Shown piece by piece: positions 19,418 through 28,154 of a DNA stretch of 64,000 nt. The notes beneath the pieces were generated by a model that was not told where the DNA came from, did not search any database, and was given only the letters and a program-made list of their open reading frames with translations. The DNA is from an uncultured Lacinutrix sp. (GTDB taxonomy: Bacteria; Bacteroidota; Bacteroidia; Flavobacteriales; Flavobacteriaceae). The position numbers and the translations under genes are program-made. The stretch lies in contig CAKZMU010000077.1 of NCBI GenBank assembly GCA_937129145.1, positions 1-64,000 of the forward strand, given 5' to 3'. The stretch's first letter is position 1, and every line of letters starts with the position of its first letter.

Positions 19418-20020
19418 ATGAGTAAATATCCACCACCACACCATCAAGACAACAACATTAATCACATGATTGAAGTGATTAAAGCGTATCCTTTAGCCAC
19501 TGTCATTTCGGTTAAAAGCAATACGCCTTTGGTCACTCATTTACCTTTAATTTATAGAGAAACAGACGGTAAACTTATTGGGCATATCGATATTTATAAT
19601 CCACAAACTGAGTTAATGAAAGGTGATAACGAGGTAACTATTATTTTTTCTGGCCCACAATGTTATATCTCACCTAGCGTTTATACAACAACACAGCTAC
19701 CTACTTGGAATTATGTAAAAGTGCATTTAAAAGGCACAGTTAAAGCGATAGAAAGTAAAGATGCCTTAAAAGAATCGCTCATAATTATGACCGAATTTTT
19801 AGAACAACCAGACCACAAATATGTTTTAGAAGTTGATAACCCTAGAATGGAGGCCAATTTAGATTATATTAAAATGTTTGAAATAACCATCAACAATTGG
19901 GAAGGTAAATTTAAACTATCTCAAGACAAAAAAGTGAGTGATATTGCCAACGCTAGAGCTGAATTGTTACGAACTAATCAAGTAAGTATTAAAAAATTTC
20001 TAGGTACTATTTTTAATTAG
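19418..20020 (+). CDS. PaiB-family FMN-binding protein
   Basis: A 200-aa flavin-reductase-fold protein. MSKYPPPHHQDNNINHMIEVIKAYPLATVISV, THLPLIYRETDGKLIGHIDIYNPQ and YISPSVYTTTQLPTWNYVKVHLKG are the conserved blocks of the PaiB family (named as a transcriptional regulator of Bacillus sporulation and protease genes, now recognised as an FMN-binding split-barrel). Length is normal. It sits between the DUF1569 protein and a cell-wall amidase with gaps of 2 and 1 bases, so the four genes from 18963 to 21916 form one operon. Confidence 0.88.
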   Translation: MSKYPPPHHQDNNINHMIEVIKAYPLATVISVKSNTPLVTHLPLIYRETDGKLIGHIDIYNPQTELMKGDNEVTIIFSGPQCYISPSVYTTTQLPTWNYVKVHLKGTVKAIESKDALKESLIIMTEFLEQPDHKYVLEVDNPRMEANLDYIKMFEITINNWEGKFKLSQDKKVSDIANARAELLRTNQVSIKKFLGTIFN

Positions 20021-20021
20021 C

Positions 20022-21116
20022 ATGCGAAAAGCAATTATTTTTTTCCTTCTGTTTTTTATTGGTTTTAATGCTGTATTTGCGCAATCAACATTAAAAAAAG
20101 TAATTGCTGTTAATGGTGATGGTGTGTATTCTATTTTAAGGAAAAATGGATTAGACCCAATTAAATACCACAAACAGTTTATTACCCTTAACAAAGGAAA
20201 TTTAAGTAAAAACAATGGCTTATTTATTGGTCGCACATACAGTTTACCAGAAGTTGAAAAAGAAACTTCTTCATTAGAAAACTCAGTTCCTATTGATAGT
20301 GCTGCTGCAATTAACACTACTATAAAATCCCTAGAAAACCCAAAAACTATTCAATCAACTTCAAAATTAGAAAAACAAGAATACCCCATTTTTGGTAAGG
20401 ATTTCTCGTCTGTGACTATAAATGATAATGCATTAGATGGAGCTGTTTATTATTTAATTTCTGGCCATGGTGGTCCAGACCCTGGAGCTACCGAAACTTA
20501 TAATGGTACTTTAATTTCTGAAGACGAATATGCCTACGATGTCACCTTACGTTTAGCCAAAATGCTTATTTCCAGTGGTGCAAAAGTTTATATTATTATT
20601 AAAGACCCAAATGATGGAATTAGAAACAAACGTATTTTAAAAGTGGATTATGATGAGTTAAACTATCCAAGTAAGAAAATACCCTTAAGCCAAAAAGCAC
20701 GATTAAGGCAACGTACGCAAGCAGTCAATAATTTATTTTTAAAACATGGTAAAAAATATCAACGTTTGGTAGTCACTCACGTTGACAGCAGAAGTAAAGG
20801 CAAAAATATTGACGTGTTTTTCTATCACCATAAAAACAGTAAAAACGGGAAGCGATTAGCCGAAAACATTCATGAATCTTTTAAACAAAAATATGCCAAA
20901 CATCAACCAAACAGGCATTATTCGGGTACTGTAAGTTCTAGAAGCAGTTTGTATTTAGTTAAAAACACCTTAACTCCTATGGTATATATTGAATTAGGAA
21001 ATATAAAAAACAAAAAAGACCAAAAACGAATTCTTAATCACGAAAACAGGGAAGCTTTAGCTAAGTGGATTTATGATGGTCTTTTAAATGATTACATTAA
21101 AAAAATAAAGTTATGA
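20022..21116 (+). CDS. N-acetylmuramoyl-L-alanine amidase (Amidase_3) with LysM-like region
   Basis: A 364-aa exported enzyme. Signal peptide 1-21 (ending AVFAQS); residues ~25-76 resemble a LysM peptidoglycan-binding motif (VNGDGVYSILRKNGLDP, LFIGRTYSLP); the catalytic domain begins near 140 with LISGHGGPDPGA (zinc ligand His149), followed by an acidic ligand in ISEDEY, a third ligand in VVTHVDSRSKG, and the catalytic Glu in MVYIELGNIKNKKDQ. The family cleaves the bond between N-acetylmuramate and L-Ala in peptidoglycan. It overlaps the following methyltransferase gene by 4 bases (ATGA). Confidence 0.87.
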   Translation: MRKAIIFFLLFFIGFNAVFAQSTLKKVIAVNGDGVYSILRKNGLDPIKYHKQFITLNKGNLSKNNGLFIGRTYSLPEVEKETSSLENSVPIDSAAAINTTIKSLENPKTIQSTSKLEKQEYPIFGKDFSSVTINDNALDGAVYYLISGHGGPDPGATETYNGTLISEDEYAYDVTLRLAKMLISSGAKVYIIIKDPNDGIRNKRILKVDYDELNYPSKKIPLSQKARLRQRTQAVNNLFLKHGKKYQRLVVTHVDSRSKGKNIDVFFYHHKNSKNGKRLAENIHESFKQKYAKHQPNRHYSGTVSSRSSLYLVKNTLTPMVYIELGNIKNKKDQKRILNHENREALAKWIYDGLLNDYIKKIKL

Positions 21117-21916
21117 AACGCATTCAACTTTTTGAATTTGAAGATTTTAATTGGTTTCCAAAACCTATTAGAACTGGAATGACTAATCTTTTAGTGATAC
21201 TTCATAAAATGATGGGAACGAAAGATGTAATTTCAGATATAATTATTAAAATTCAAAAAGAGCATCCTTTTTCTCAAATTATTGATTTAGGTTCTGGTTC
21301 AGGAGGCATTATGCCAGAAGTAATAACTTCAATAAACACTCATTCTGAAAAAGAGCTAAATCTTATTTTAACCGATTTACACCCTAATTCAAAAATTGTT
21401 AAGCATATCAATAATACTAATGACAGCACTAGCTACCTTAAAAACTCCGTAAATGCAACCAATTTAAAAGACTTACCTCAAGGACTAAAAACGATGATTA
21501 ATAGTTTTCATCACATGCCTCAAAACGTTGCAAAAGGTATTTTAAAATCGGCTCAAGACAATAAACAACCGCTACTTATTTATGAAATTGGAGAAAACAA
21601 AATACCAACCTTACTATGGTGGTTATTGTTACCTATTTCATTAACTATATTGTTTATTATGACTTGGTTTATGACGCCCTTTGTAAAGCCTTTAACATGG
21701 AAACAATTGTTGTTTACGTACTTAATACCAATAATTCCAATATGCTATGCTTGGGACGGGCAAGCTTCATTAGTTCGTATGTACACCTTTAATGATATTG
21801 AGTACTTGTTAAGCGATTTTAAAAATGATGATTATAATTGGGAAATAGCACAAGCTAAAAAGCCCAATGGGAAAAATTTAGGATATTATGTTTTAGGGCT
21901 GCCTATTGATGCTTAA
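21113..21916 (+). CDS. Class I SAM-dependent methyltransferase with membrane segments
   Basis: A 267-aa protein. FSQIIDLGSGSGGIMPEV (residues ~55-72) is motif I of class I methyltransferases and NLILTDLHPNS contains the acidic residue of motif II that would bind the SAM ribose. After the core, two hydrophobic helices (TLLWWLLLPISLTILFIM and LLFTYLIPIIPICYA) suggest membrane attachment, and the C-terminus returns to the fold. Substrate unknown; a lipid-like substrate would fit the membrane segments (inference). Last gene of the operon; it converges with the winged-helix regulator gene, 6 bases apart. Confidence 0.75.
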   Translation: MKRIQLFEFEDFNWFPKPIRTGMTNLLVILHKMMGTKDVISDIIIKIQKEHPFSQIIDLGSGSGGIMPEVITSINTHSEKELNLILTDLHPNSKIVKHINNTNDSTSYLKNSVNATNLKDLPQGLKTMINSFHHMPQNVAKGILKSAQDNKQPLLIYEIGENKIPTLLWWLLLPISLTILFIMTWFMTPFVKPLTWKQLLFTYLIPIIPICYAWDGQASLVRMYTFNDIEYLLSDFKNDDYNWEIAQAKKPNGKNLGYYVLGLPIDA

Positions 21917-21922
21917 ATTCAC

Positions 21923-22786
21923 TTATTGTATTTCTAGTTTATAGCCAACACCATGGACATTTGTTAGCTTAATTGAAGTATCATCCTTAAGTATTTTTCG
22001 CAGTTTAGATATGTACGTATCCAAGCTTCTACCTACGACAACACCATTGTCTTCCCATACTCTTTTTTCTAGTTCGTCTCGTTTAACAACTTGATTTGGA
22101 CTTGCGGCTAAAATTTCCAACAGTTCACACTCCTTTTTTGAAAGATTGATTTCAGTAGCTTGTTTAACCAATTTATTTTGGTCTGGGTAAAATTGGAAAC
22201 TACCTATTTTTGCATACGTTCCATCATTTATTTTATGATTATGTTTAGCTTTCTTTTTATAAAAAACAAATACAAAAAGGAGCAAAGCACTAAATATTAT
22301 TAGATAGAAATACTTTACATTGATACTTCTAGCAGCTAGAATTTTTGTGAATCTTACAGTAATAACATAACAGGCTTTATGTAATTGTCTTCCACCACAA
22401 GGAACTATGTCCTTATCAACATCCTGCTTCATTTGATAGCTATAAGCAACCTCGCCATCTTCACATTTTTTGACCTCAGTTAAATAATGCTCAGGCAAAT
22501 TTGCTTTTTGAAAACTACTTCTTATGGCATTTACAAGACTATCAGGGTGAATCGATACAGGTACTTCAAAAGACAGTTGATATGTTTGCTTTTTTAAAGC
22601 TATTACGGGTTGAACCAATGAGGTTGAATCTTGATTAAACAACAAAATTTTGTGACCTACTTCCCTTAAAGACACTTTAACGACTTCTGATATTTCTTTA
22701 TTCTCATCATTAGTACATGATGCTATAAAAATAAAGAATACAACTAAGGCAAAGTTTCTAATTAAATATTTGGTGCTGTGATTCAT
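21923..22786 (-). CDS. Membrane-anchored winged-helix (OmpR-type) regulator
   Basis: A 287-aa protein from the ATG at 22786; a 46-residue upstream extension of the frame is rejected because it lacks the signal-like N-terminus and runs into the divergent promoter region. Order: hydrophobic N-terminus ending in a lipobox-like FIASC (Cys24); a predicted periplasmic domain ~25-156 with Cys108, Cys130 and Cys139; a membrane helix ~157-176; a cytoplasmic Trans_reg_C winged helix ~190-285 (LSKKECELLEILAASPNQVV, RSLDTYISKLRKIL, TNVHGVGYKLE). This is an inverted ToxR/CadC layout, suggesting that an envelope signal is passed directly to DNA. It has no receiver domain. Divergent from the S41-like lipoprotein gene, its likely target (inference). 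Confidence 0.82.
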   Translation of the reverse strand: MNHSTKYLIRNFALVVFFIFIASCTNDENKEISEVVKVSLREVGHKILLFNQDSTSLVQPVIALKKQTYQLSFEVPVSIHPDSLVNAIRSSFQKANLPEHYLTEVKKCEDGEVAYSYQMKQDVDKDIVPCGGRQLHKACYVITVRFTKILAARSINVKYFYLIIFSALLLFVFVFYKKKAKHNHKINDGTYAKIGSFQFYPDQNKLVKQATEINLSKKECELLEILAASPNQVVKRDELEKRVWEDNGVVVGRSLDTYISKLRKILKDDTSIKLTNVHGVGYKLEIQ

Positions 22787-22904
22787 AATTAATCGTAAAA
22801 AAAAGACAATTTCTCGACTTTTTACCCTTATTGACACTTCTTTTACATTTTTTTGACATTTTTTTTTAGCTCTCAGCATAGTTTTACTGAAAAAATAAAA
22901 ACTC

Positions 22905-24626
22905 ATGAAACATCCAATTGCCACCTATGTTTTAATTCTGTTATTATTTAGCTGTGGAAATAAAAATACAACTCCTAAAACTGATGTTCTTAAAAAAGTA
23001 AATGTTAATAATAAAGGGCTCATCTCAATTTCAGAAACATTAAAAAAGAATGGGCATCTTCCTATTGAAAAGCAAATAGAGCTATATTATAAGTTAAAAA
23101 AAGAAAGTCCTAACACTTACAATTTTAACAATGAGGATGAAATGACCATGTATGGCTATTCCTTTTTATGGAACGATGACATTGAAAATGCCATAGAAAT
23201 TTTTAAACTAATTGTTGCCGAATTCCCAAATTCATCCAACCCTTATGATAGCCTTGGCGAAGGTTATATGACCAATGGCAACATGGAACTTGCACTTATA
23301 AATTATGAGAAATCATTGGTAATGAACCCAGACAACTTTAATGCTGAAGACCAAATAGAACGCATCAAATTTCCTAATAAAAAACCATTAACTCCAGCTG
23401 AAAAATTTACAAAAGTTTACACCTTTAAAGAATATAAAGATGACTTAGATGAGTTGGGGAGAAAATTAATGGATATTAACCCAAATGCGCTTAAGTTTAT
23501 CTCGAAAGAAAAATTTTTAGAGGTTATTGAAGCTAAAAAAAACCTAATAAATGAGAATACAACTTTTGGCAATTTTATTTGGCATTGCAGCGAGATTATT
23601 GCCAGTATCAACTGTTCGCATACATCTCTAGGTGGCTTTTTTCAAGAAAGTGCCATGATAAACAAATCGTTGGTGTTTCCGTTGCAAACACGTTGGGTCA
23701 ATGATAAACTCTTTGTTGTTGATGCTATGAGTAATGCCAACAAAGTAAATATCAAAGACGAAATAATAAGTATAAACGGAAAGAGGGTTTCAGAAATAAT
23801 TAAAGATATTTACAAGCATATTTCGTCCCAAGGTTTTGTTGAAACCAGTAAAAAACATTTTTTTAATTCTTGGGCTACCGAAATGCTACCTTACGCGCTT
23901 GGTTTTCCAAAATCATACGCTGTAAAAATTAAAGGAAAAGAAAATACCATCATGCTTAACAAAGCCAATGCATTTAAAGCACCTTACGACGATACATCCA
24001 TTAAACGATGTAATGAAGATTTATGTTTAGAGTTTTTGGAGCATCAAAATACTGCGGTTTTAACCGTATCAACATTCAATTTTTATGCTTGGAATAATTT
24101 AGATGTCTTCGAAAAGTTTATTGATAATAGTTTAAAAAAAATACATGAAAAAAAATCTAAAAACCTTGTTATAGATTTAAGGTTCAATGGAGGTGGTTCG
24201 CCTGAATCCAGCATCTATTTATTGAAGTATTTGATTAATAAGCCATTCAAATATTTCTCGGAAGATGAGATTCAACCTAACAAAAATTCATACAAAGGAA
24301 AACTCTATTTTATAATTGATGGACATGGCGAATCCACTACTGGACATTTTATGTCGATTACAAAGTATTTGAATTTAGGAACCATTGTAGGCGAAGAACT
24401 TGGTTCCAATCAATTATGCACTGCAGGACAAACGGTTTCCAGATTAGCAAATACCAAGCTCATATTCAATGTGGCAAATACTGAATCGAGAGCAAATGTT
24501 ACTGGATTTCCAGACGAAAAAGGCATACTCCCAGAGCATCACGTCACTCAAAATATTGACGATTACATAAACAATATAGATACAGTAAAAGAATACACAT
24601 TTAACCTAATAAATAAAGAGCAATAA
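22905..24626 (+). CDS. TPR and S41 peptidase-like lipoprotein
   Basis: A 573-aa protein with lipoprotein signal LILLLFSCGN (Cys17). Residues ~75-150 are TPR-like (IEIFKLIVAEFPNSSNPYDSLGEGYM, ALINYEKSLVMNPDN). Residues ~255-300 look like a degenerate PDZ (VNIKDEIISINGKRVSEII), and ~395-560 are the S41 tail-specific protease core with NLVIDLRFNGGGSPES. The nucleophile region reads IIDGHGESTTGHFMS where S41 enzymes usually have TxSAxE or similar; Thr appears to occupy the Ser position, so peptidase activity is doubtful. It may form an operon with the next gene (2-base gap). Faces the membrane regulator across a 118-base divergent region. Confidence 0.8.
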   Translation: MKHPIATYVLILLLFSCGNKNTTPKTDVLKKVNVNNKGLISISETLKKNGHLPIEKQIELYYKLKKESPNTYNFNNEDEMTMYGYSFLWNDDIENAIEIFKLIVAEFPNSSNPYDSLGEGYMTNGNMELALINYEKSLVMNPDNFNAEDQIERIKFPNKKPLTPAEKFTKVYTFKEYKDDLDELGRKLMDINPNALKFISKEKFLEVIEAKKNLINENTTFGNFIWHCSEIIASINCSHTSLGGFFQESAMINKSLVFPLQTRWVNDKLFVVDAMSNANKVNIKDEIISINGKRVSEIIKDIYKHISSQGFVETSKKHFFNSWATEMLPYALGFPKSYAVKIKGKENTIMLNKANAFKAPYDDTSIKRCNEDLCLEFLEHQNTAVLTVSTFNFYAWNNLDVFEKFIDNSLKKIHEKKSKNLVIDLRFNGGGSPESSIYLLKYLINKPFKYFSEDEIQPNKNSYKGKLYFIIDGHGESTTGHFMSITKYLNLGTIVGEELGSNQLCTAGQTVSRLANTKLIFNVANTESRANVTGFPDEKGILPEHHVTQNIDDYINNIDTVKEYTFNLINKEQ

Positions 24627-24628
24627 CT

Positions 24629-25210
24629 ATGAGAATTACAATTACCATACTACTACTATTGTTTACTTCAATAGTGTTTGGACAAGAAGAAGAACATCTT
24701 GAAGTATTTAAAACCGATAGCACTTGGATAAAAGAAATTATTAAATTCCCCATTGGTTTTGCCCAAGACATTAACTATGAAGGCTTTGAAGATTTACGAT
24801 TTCCACAAGGTTGGTCTAAAGAAGATAGTCCTAATTTTTGGTCTTATGTTTGGGCTTGGAGCATAAATGGAAAAAAAGAAATACGTTTAAACGATTTAGA
24901 AAAAAACACGCAATTGTATTTTGATGGTTTGTTAGGACTTGATTTTTATAAAATAGACGACAAGCCTGTACGAAAAACCAATGCTGTATTTCTTAAAAAA
25001 GAAAACTCACTTTATGTTGGTAAAATAAAAACGCATGACACACGCTATACTAAAAACCCCATGACCTTAAATGTACTTGTAGAAAGCCGTTATTGCGAGC
25101 AAACAAATAAAACCATAATCGTATTTAGGTATTCTCCTAAGCCATTTGAGGATAATGTTTGGAATACATTAAAAGAAGTTAAACTTCTTGATAATGTTTG
25201 CGAGCTTTAA
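24629..25210 (+). CDS. Exported protein of unknown function
   Basis: A 193-aa protein with signal peptide MRITITILLLLFTSIVFGQ. The mature part is a compact alpha/beta domain with conserved-looking aromatic runs (WSKEDSPNFWSYVWAWSING) and two cysteines (YCEQ and the C-terminal NVCEL) that could form a disulfide in the periplasm. I do not recognise the family. It starts 2 bases after the S41-like lipoprotein stop and is almost certainly co-transcribed with it, which suggests a shared role. Confidence 0.7.
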   Translation: MRITITILLLLFTSIVFGQEEEHLEVFKTDSTWIKEIIKFPIGFAQDINYEGFEDLRFPQGWSKEDSPNFWSYVWAWSINGKKEIRLNDLEKNTQLYFDGLLGLDFYKIDDKPVRKTNAVFLKKENSLYVGKIKTHDTRYTKNPMTLNVLVESRYCEQTNKTIIVFRYSPKPFEDNVWNTLKEVKLLDNVCEL

Positions 25211-25318
25211 TTTTTTGTGAAAACTTCACCTCTTTTAATCAATAATTAACTTAAGGCATTTATTTTATTTGTAAGAAAAAACTACTACATTTACTCAACA
25301 ACTTTTTAAAAACAGTAA

Positions 25319-26554
25319 ATGAGAAAATCTATTACAATCATTTTAATCCTTATAGGTTTTACAGGTTATTCACAAATTAAATTTGAAAAAGGGTATATTA
25401 TTAAGAATGATAATACTAAAATTGAATGTTTAATTAAAAACAATGATTGGAGATTTAATCCTGATGAAATATATTATAAGTTAAGTACAAATAGTGACCC
25501 TATAAAAACTACAATAAATGATATAAAAGAGTTTGGAATATCTTCAAATATTAAATACAAAAAATTTAAGGTCAATGTTGATATTTCTAGCAAAGAAATA
25601 AACGATTTAACTTTAAGTCGAAATCCTATTCTTAGGGAGCAAACTCTTTTATTAAAACAATTAGTGGAAGGGGAAACTAATTTGTTTGTTTATAAAAACC
25701 CTAGTATGACACGTTTTTTTTACAGTATGACTGACTCAAACATTGAGCAATTAATCTACAAGCACTATAAAACAAATGATGGGAAAATTGCTGTAAATAA
25801 TAGGTATAAACAGCAGTTATTGAATTCTTCTAAGTGTAAGGATATAACAGTGGATGAGTTAAACAAATTAAACTACTCAAAAAAAAATTTAAAAGATTTT
25901 TTTGTGAAATATAATACATGTATTGACTCAAATTATATAGTCTATGATAAAAGCAACAAAAAAACCTCTATAAATTTCAAAGTGAAGTCAGGTATCAATT
26001 TTTCGTCAATGACCGTAAATAAAGGGTTTACTACCGCTTCTGAAGGAAAAAAGATGGATAATCATCTAAACTATAGAATAAGTGCTGAAATAGAATTTTT
26101 ATTACCTTTTAATAAAAATAAGTGGGCTGTTTTTTTAGAACCAAGTTTTAGTGCTTATAATGAAGAATTAGCATATGGCTCTGGAACTTATGAAACTAAT
26201 TTAAAAATTAAATTTAATTATTTTGAAGCAGTTATAGCCGCGCGACATTATTTGTATCTAAATGACACATCAAAATTGAACTTAAGTTTAGGACTAATAT
26301 ATACATATGCTATAAATCCTGAAATTATTTATGATATGCCTCAAAGAGTAATAAATCCAACTCTAAAAAACATTGATTTTACACCAAGTATTAGATTAGG
26401 TGTTGGATATAATATTAATAACCTAAGTTTTGAAGCTTTATGGTCTTTAAGCCGTCAAATTACTGGGCATAGTGAAATAACTGGAAGTTATAATATAGAT
26501 TGGGAATCAAATATGAAGAGCATATCGTTTAATGTTGGATACAGGCTGTTTTAA
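25319..26554 (+). CDS. Probable outer-membrane beta-barrel protein, function unknown
   Basis: A 411-aa protein. Signal peptide MRKSITIILILIGFTGYSQ; residues ~20-190 form a soluble domain (FEKGYIIKNDNTKIECLIKNNDW); residues ~215-411 show alternating hydrophobic strands (WAVFLEPSFSAYNEEL, SIRLGVGYNINNLSFEALWSL) ending in an aromatic residue (SFNVGYRLF), typical of PorT/OmpA-type eight-stranded barrels. No function can be assigned. The 108-base gap upstream contains TACATTTA, a 7/8 match to a -7 element; it is probably a single-gene unit. Confidence 0.72.
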   Translation: MRKSITIILILIGFTGYSQIKFEKGYIIKNDNTKIECLIKNNDWRFNPDEIYYKLSTNSDPIKTTINDIKEFGISSNIKYKKFKVNVDISSKEINDLTLSRNPILREQTLLLKQLVEGETNLFVYKNPSMTRFFYSMTDSNIEQLIYKHYKTNDGKIAVNNRYKQQLLNSSKCKDITVDELNKLNYSKKNLKDFFVKYNTCIDSNYIVYDKSNKKTSINFKVKSGINFSSMTVNKGFTTASEGKKMDNHLNYRISAEIEFLLPFNKNKWAVFLEPSFSAYNEELAYGSGTYETNLKIKFNYFEAVIAARHYLYLNDTSKLNLSLGLIYTYAINPEIIYDMPQRVINPTLKNIDFTPSIRLGVGYNINNLSFEALWSLSRQITGHSEITGSYNIDWESNMKSISFNVGYRLF

Positions 26555-26620
26555 GATCATCATATTATAGAATAAATTAAGGTTTAATATACTTTTTTAG
26601 AACAAATTGAATACATTTTG

Positions 26621-26661
26621 ATGAGATACAGAATCTCCCGACACTTCAAGACAGCATGACA
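26621..26661 (-). repeat. Degenerate copy of the TGTC-type hairpin repeat
   Basis: Read on the minus strand it begins TGTCATGCTGTC and ends GATTCTGTATCTCAT, keeping the TGTCA head and TCTCAT tail of the intergenic hairpin repeats elsewhere in the window, but the arms no longer pair well. It lies 4 bases past the mpl stop. Confidence 0.5.
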
Positions 26662-26664
26662 AAT

Positions 26665-28020
26665 CTATTTTATAAGATTTGCCACCTCATCAAAATCCAA
26701 ACCACCATAATTACCAGAACTCATTAAGAGTAAGGCTTTGTTGTCAAAATTTTTCGAAAACAAAAACGCTTTAAAATCATCTGGATTGGTATAAATAATT
26801 AAATCGTCACGCTCAAAAGCGGTTGCTATTTGTTCGTGAGTGACTTCTTTTAGCTTTTTAATTTCAACTGCATATGGACTGTAAAATACAACTGCAACAT
26901 CAGCTGCGTCCAAAGCACCTTTATATTCTTTTAAAAACTCCGCATTTAAACTACTATAGGTATGTAATTCTAAACAAGCTACCACTACTCTATCTTGGTA
27001 TTGCTCTTTTACAGCATTGGTGGTAGCTTCCACTTTACTTGGCGAATGTGCAAAATCCTTAAATGCGACGCTATTATTACTTTCAGCTATTTTTTCTAGA
27101 CGTTTGCTTGCGCCCTTAAAAGTGGAAATCGCTTCATAAAAATCGTCTTCGTCAATTCCCATATGCTGGCAAATCCATTTGGCTCCTGCTAGATTATTCA
27201 AGTTATGCTTTCCAAACACTTCAATTGGCAGAGGTCCTTCAGGTGTTTCCAATAAGGTATGTCCGTTTTCAACGGTGTATTCAGGCGTGTGATAAGGCAG
27301 TTTTCTAATAGTGTTTTCTGAAGCTTCCACTACGTGTTTTACCTCAGCGTCTTCTTCATTATAATTAATGCTTCCGCCTCTCACAATGCTATCCACAAAA
27401 ATGCTAAACTGCTCGACATAGTTTTCGTATGTTGGAAACACATTAATATGATCCCAAGCAATGCCGCTTAACAACGCAATATTAGGTTTGTACAAATGAA
27501 ATTTAGGTCGTCTATCTATTGGTGAACTTAAATATTCATCGCCCTCCAACACTATAAAATCGTTGTCTTTAGTGAGTTTTACCATCACATCAAAACCTTC
27601 CAATTGTGCTCCAACCATATAATCGACATCTCTGTCGTGGTAATGCATCACATGTAAAATCATGGAGGTAATGGTTGTTTTTCCATGGCTTCCTCCAATA
27701 ACCACTCGTGTTTTATCTTTTGATTGTTCGTATAAAAACTCAGGATAACTATAAATTTTTAAACCTAATTCTTGCGCTTTTAATAACTCAGGATTATCTG
27801 CTTTGGCGTGCATTCCCAATACTATAGCATCTAAATCCGAAGTGATTTTTTCAGGAAACCAACCAAACGATTCTGGTAATAAGCCTTTAGCTTCCAATCG
27901 GGATTTTGAAGGGTCATGAATGGTATCGTCACTTCCTGAAATTTGATAGCCTTTATTGTGAAGTGCTATGGCTAAATTGTGCATTGCAGCACCACCAATA
28001 GCGATAAAATGTACGTTCAT
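26665..28020 (-). CDS. mpl: UDP-N-acetylmuramate:L-alanyl-gamma-D-glutamyl-meso-diaminopimelate ligase (Mpl)-type Mur ligase
   Basis: A 451-aa Mur ligase (the usual Mpl length). It begins NVHFIAIGGAAMHNLAIAL (nucleotide-binding Rossmann domain); the central ATPase domain has GGSHGKTTITSM (P-loop 110-116), VLEGDEYLSSPID and IAWDHINVFPTYENY; the C-terminal domain has FKDFAHSPSKVEATTNA and SSGNYGGLDFDEV. Mpl recycles the murein tripeptide by ligating it to UDP-MurNAc in the cytoplasm. The LSSPIDRRPKFHLYKP signature separates it from MurC. A hairpin repeat lies immediately upstream at 28040-28085. Confidence 0.9.
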   Translation of the reverse strand: MNVHFIAIGGAAMHNLAIALHNKGYQISGSDDTIHDPSKSRLEAKGLLPESFGWFPEKITSDLDAIVLGMHAKADNPELLKAQELGLKIYSYPEFLYEQSKDKTRVVIGGSHGKTTITSMILHVMHYHDRDVDYMVGAQLEGFDVMVKLTKDNDFIVLEGDEYLSSPIDRRPKFHLYKPNIALLSGIAWDHINVFPTYENYVEQFSIFVDSIVRGGSINYNEEDAEVKHVVEASENTIRKLPYHTPEYTVENGHTLLETPEGPLPIEVFGKHNLNNLAGAKWICQHMGIDEDDFYEAISTFKGASKRLEKIAESNNSVAFKDFAHSPSKVEATTNAVKEQYQDRVVVACLELHTYSSLNAEFLKEYKGALDAADVAVVFYSPYAVEIKKLKEVTHEQIATAFERDDLIIYTNPDDFKAFLFSKNFDNKALLLMSSGNYGGLDFDEVANLIK

Positions 28021-28039
28021 AGTAAAATTTAATTCGAAA

Positions 28040-28085
28040 TGTCACTTCGAGTGATTCCGGTTTTGTCGGAATTATATCGAGAAGT
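28040..28085 (+). repeat. TGTC-type hairpin repeat with nested hairpin
   Basis: TGTC is followed by arm ACTTC, a 32-base loop and arm GAAGT. The loop begins GAG and ends TCGA, as in the shorter copies, but holds an extra hairpin ATTCCG/CGGAAT. It sits between the TPR gene (stop at 28155) and mpl. Confidence 0.7.
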
Positions 28086-28154
28086 AAAGATAATAATTGA
28101 TGCTGGAAGACCGAAGTTTGAAGTCACAAGTTTTTCTATAATTTTTAAGCTTAT

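Noticed and set aside
22787..22924. 46-residue N-terminal extension of the winged-helix regulator
   Set aside because: It crosses the divergent promoter region and overlaps the start of the S41-like gene; the ATG at 22786 gives a good membrane-targeting N-terminus.
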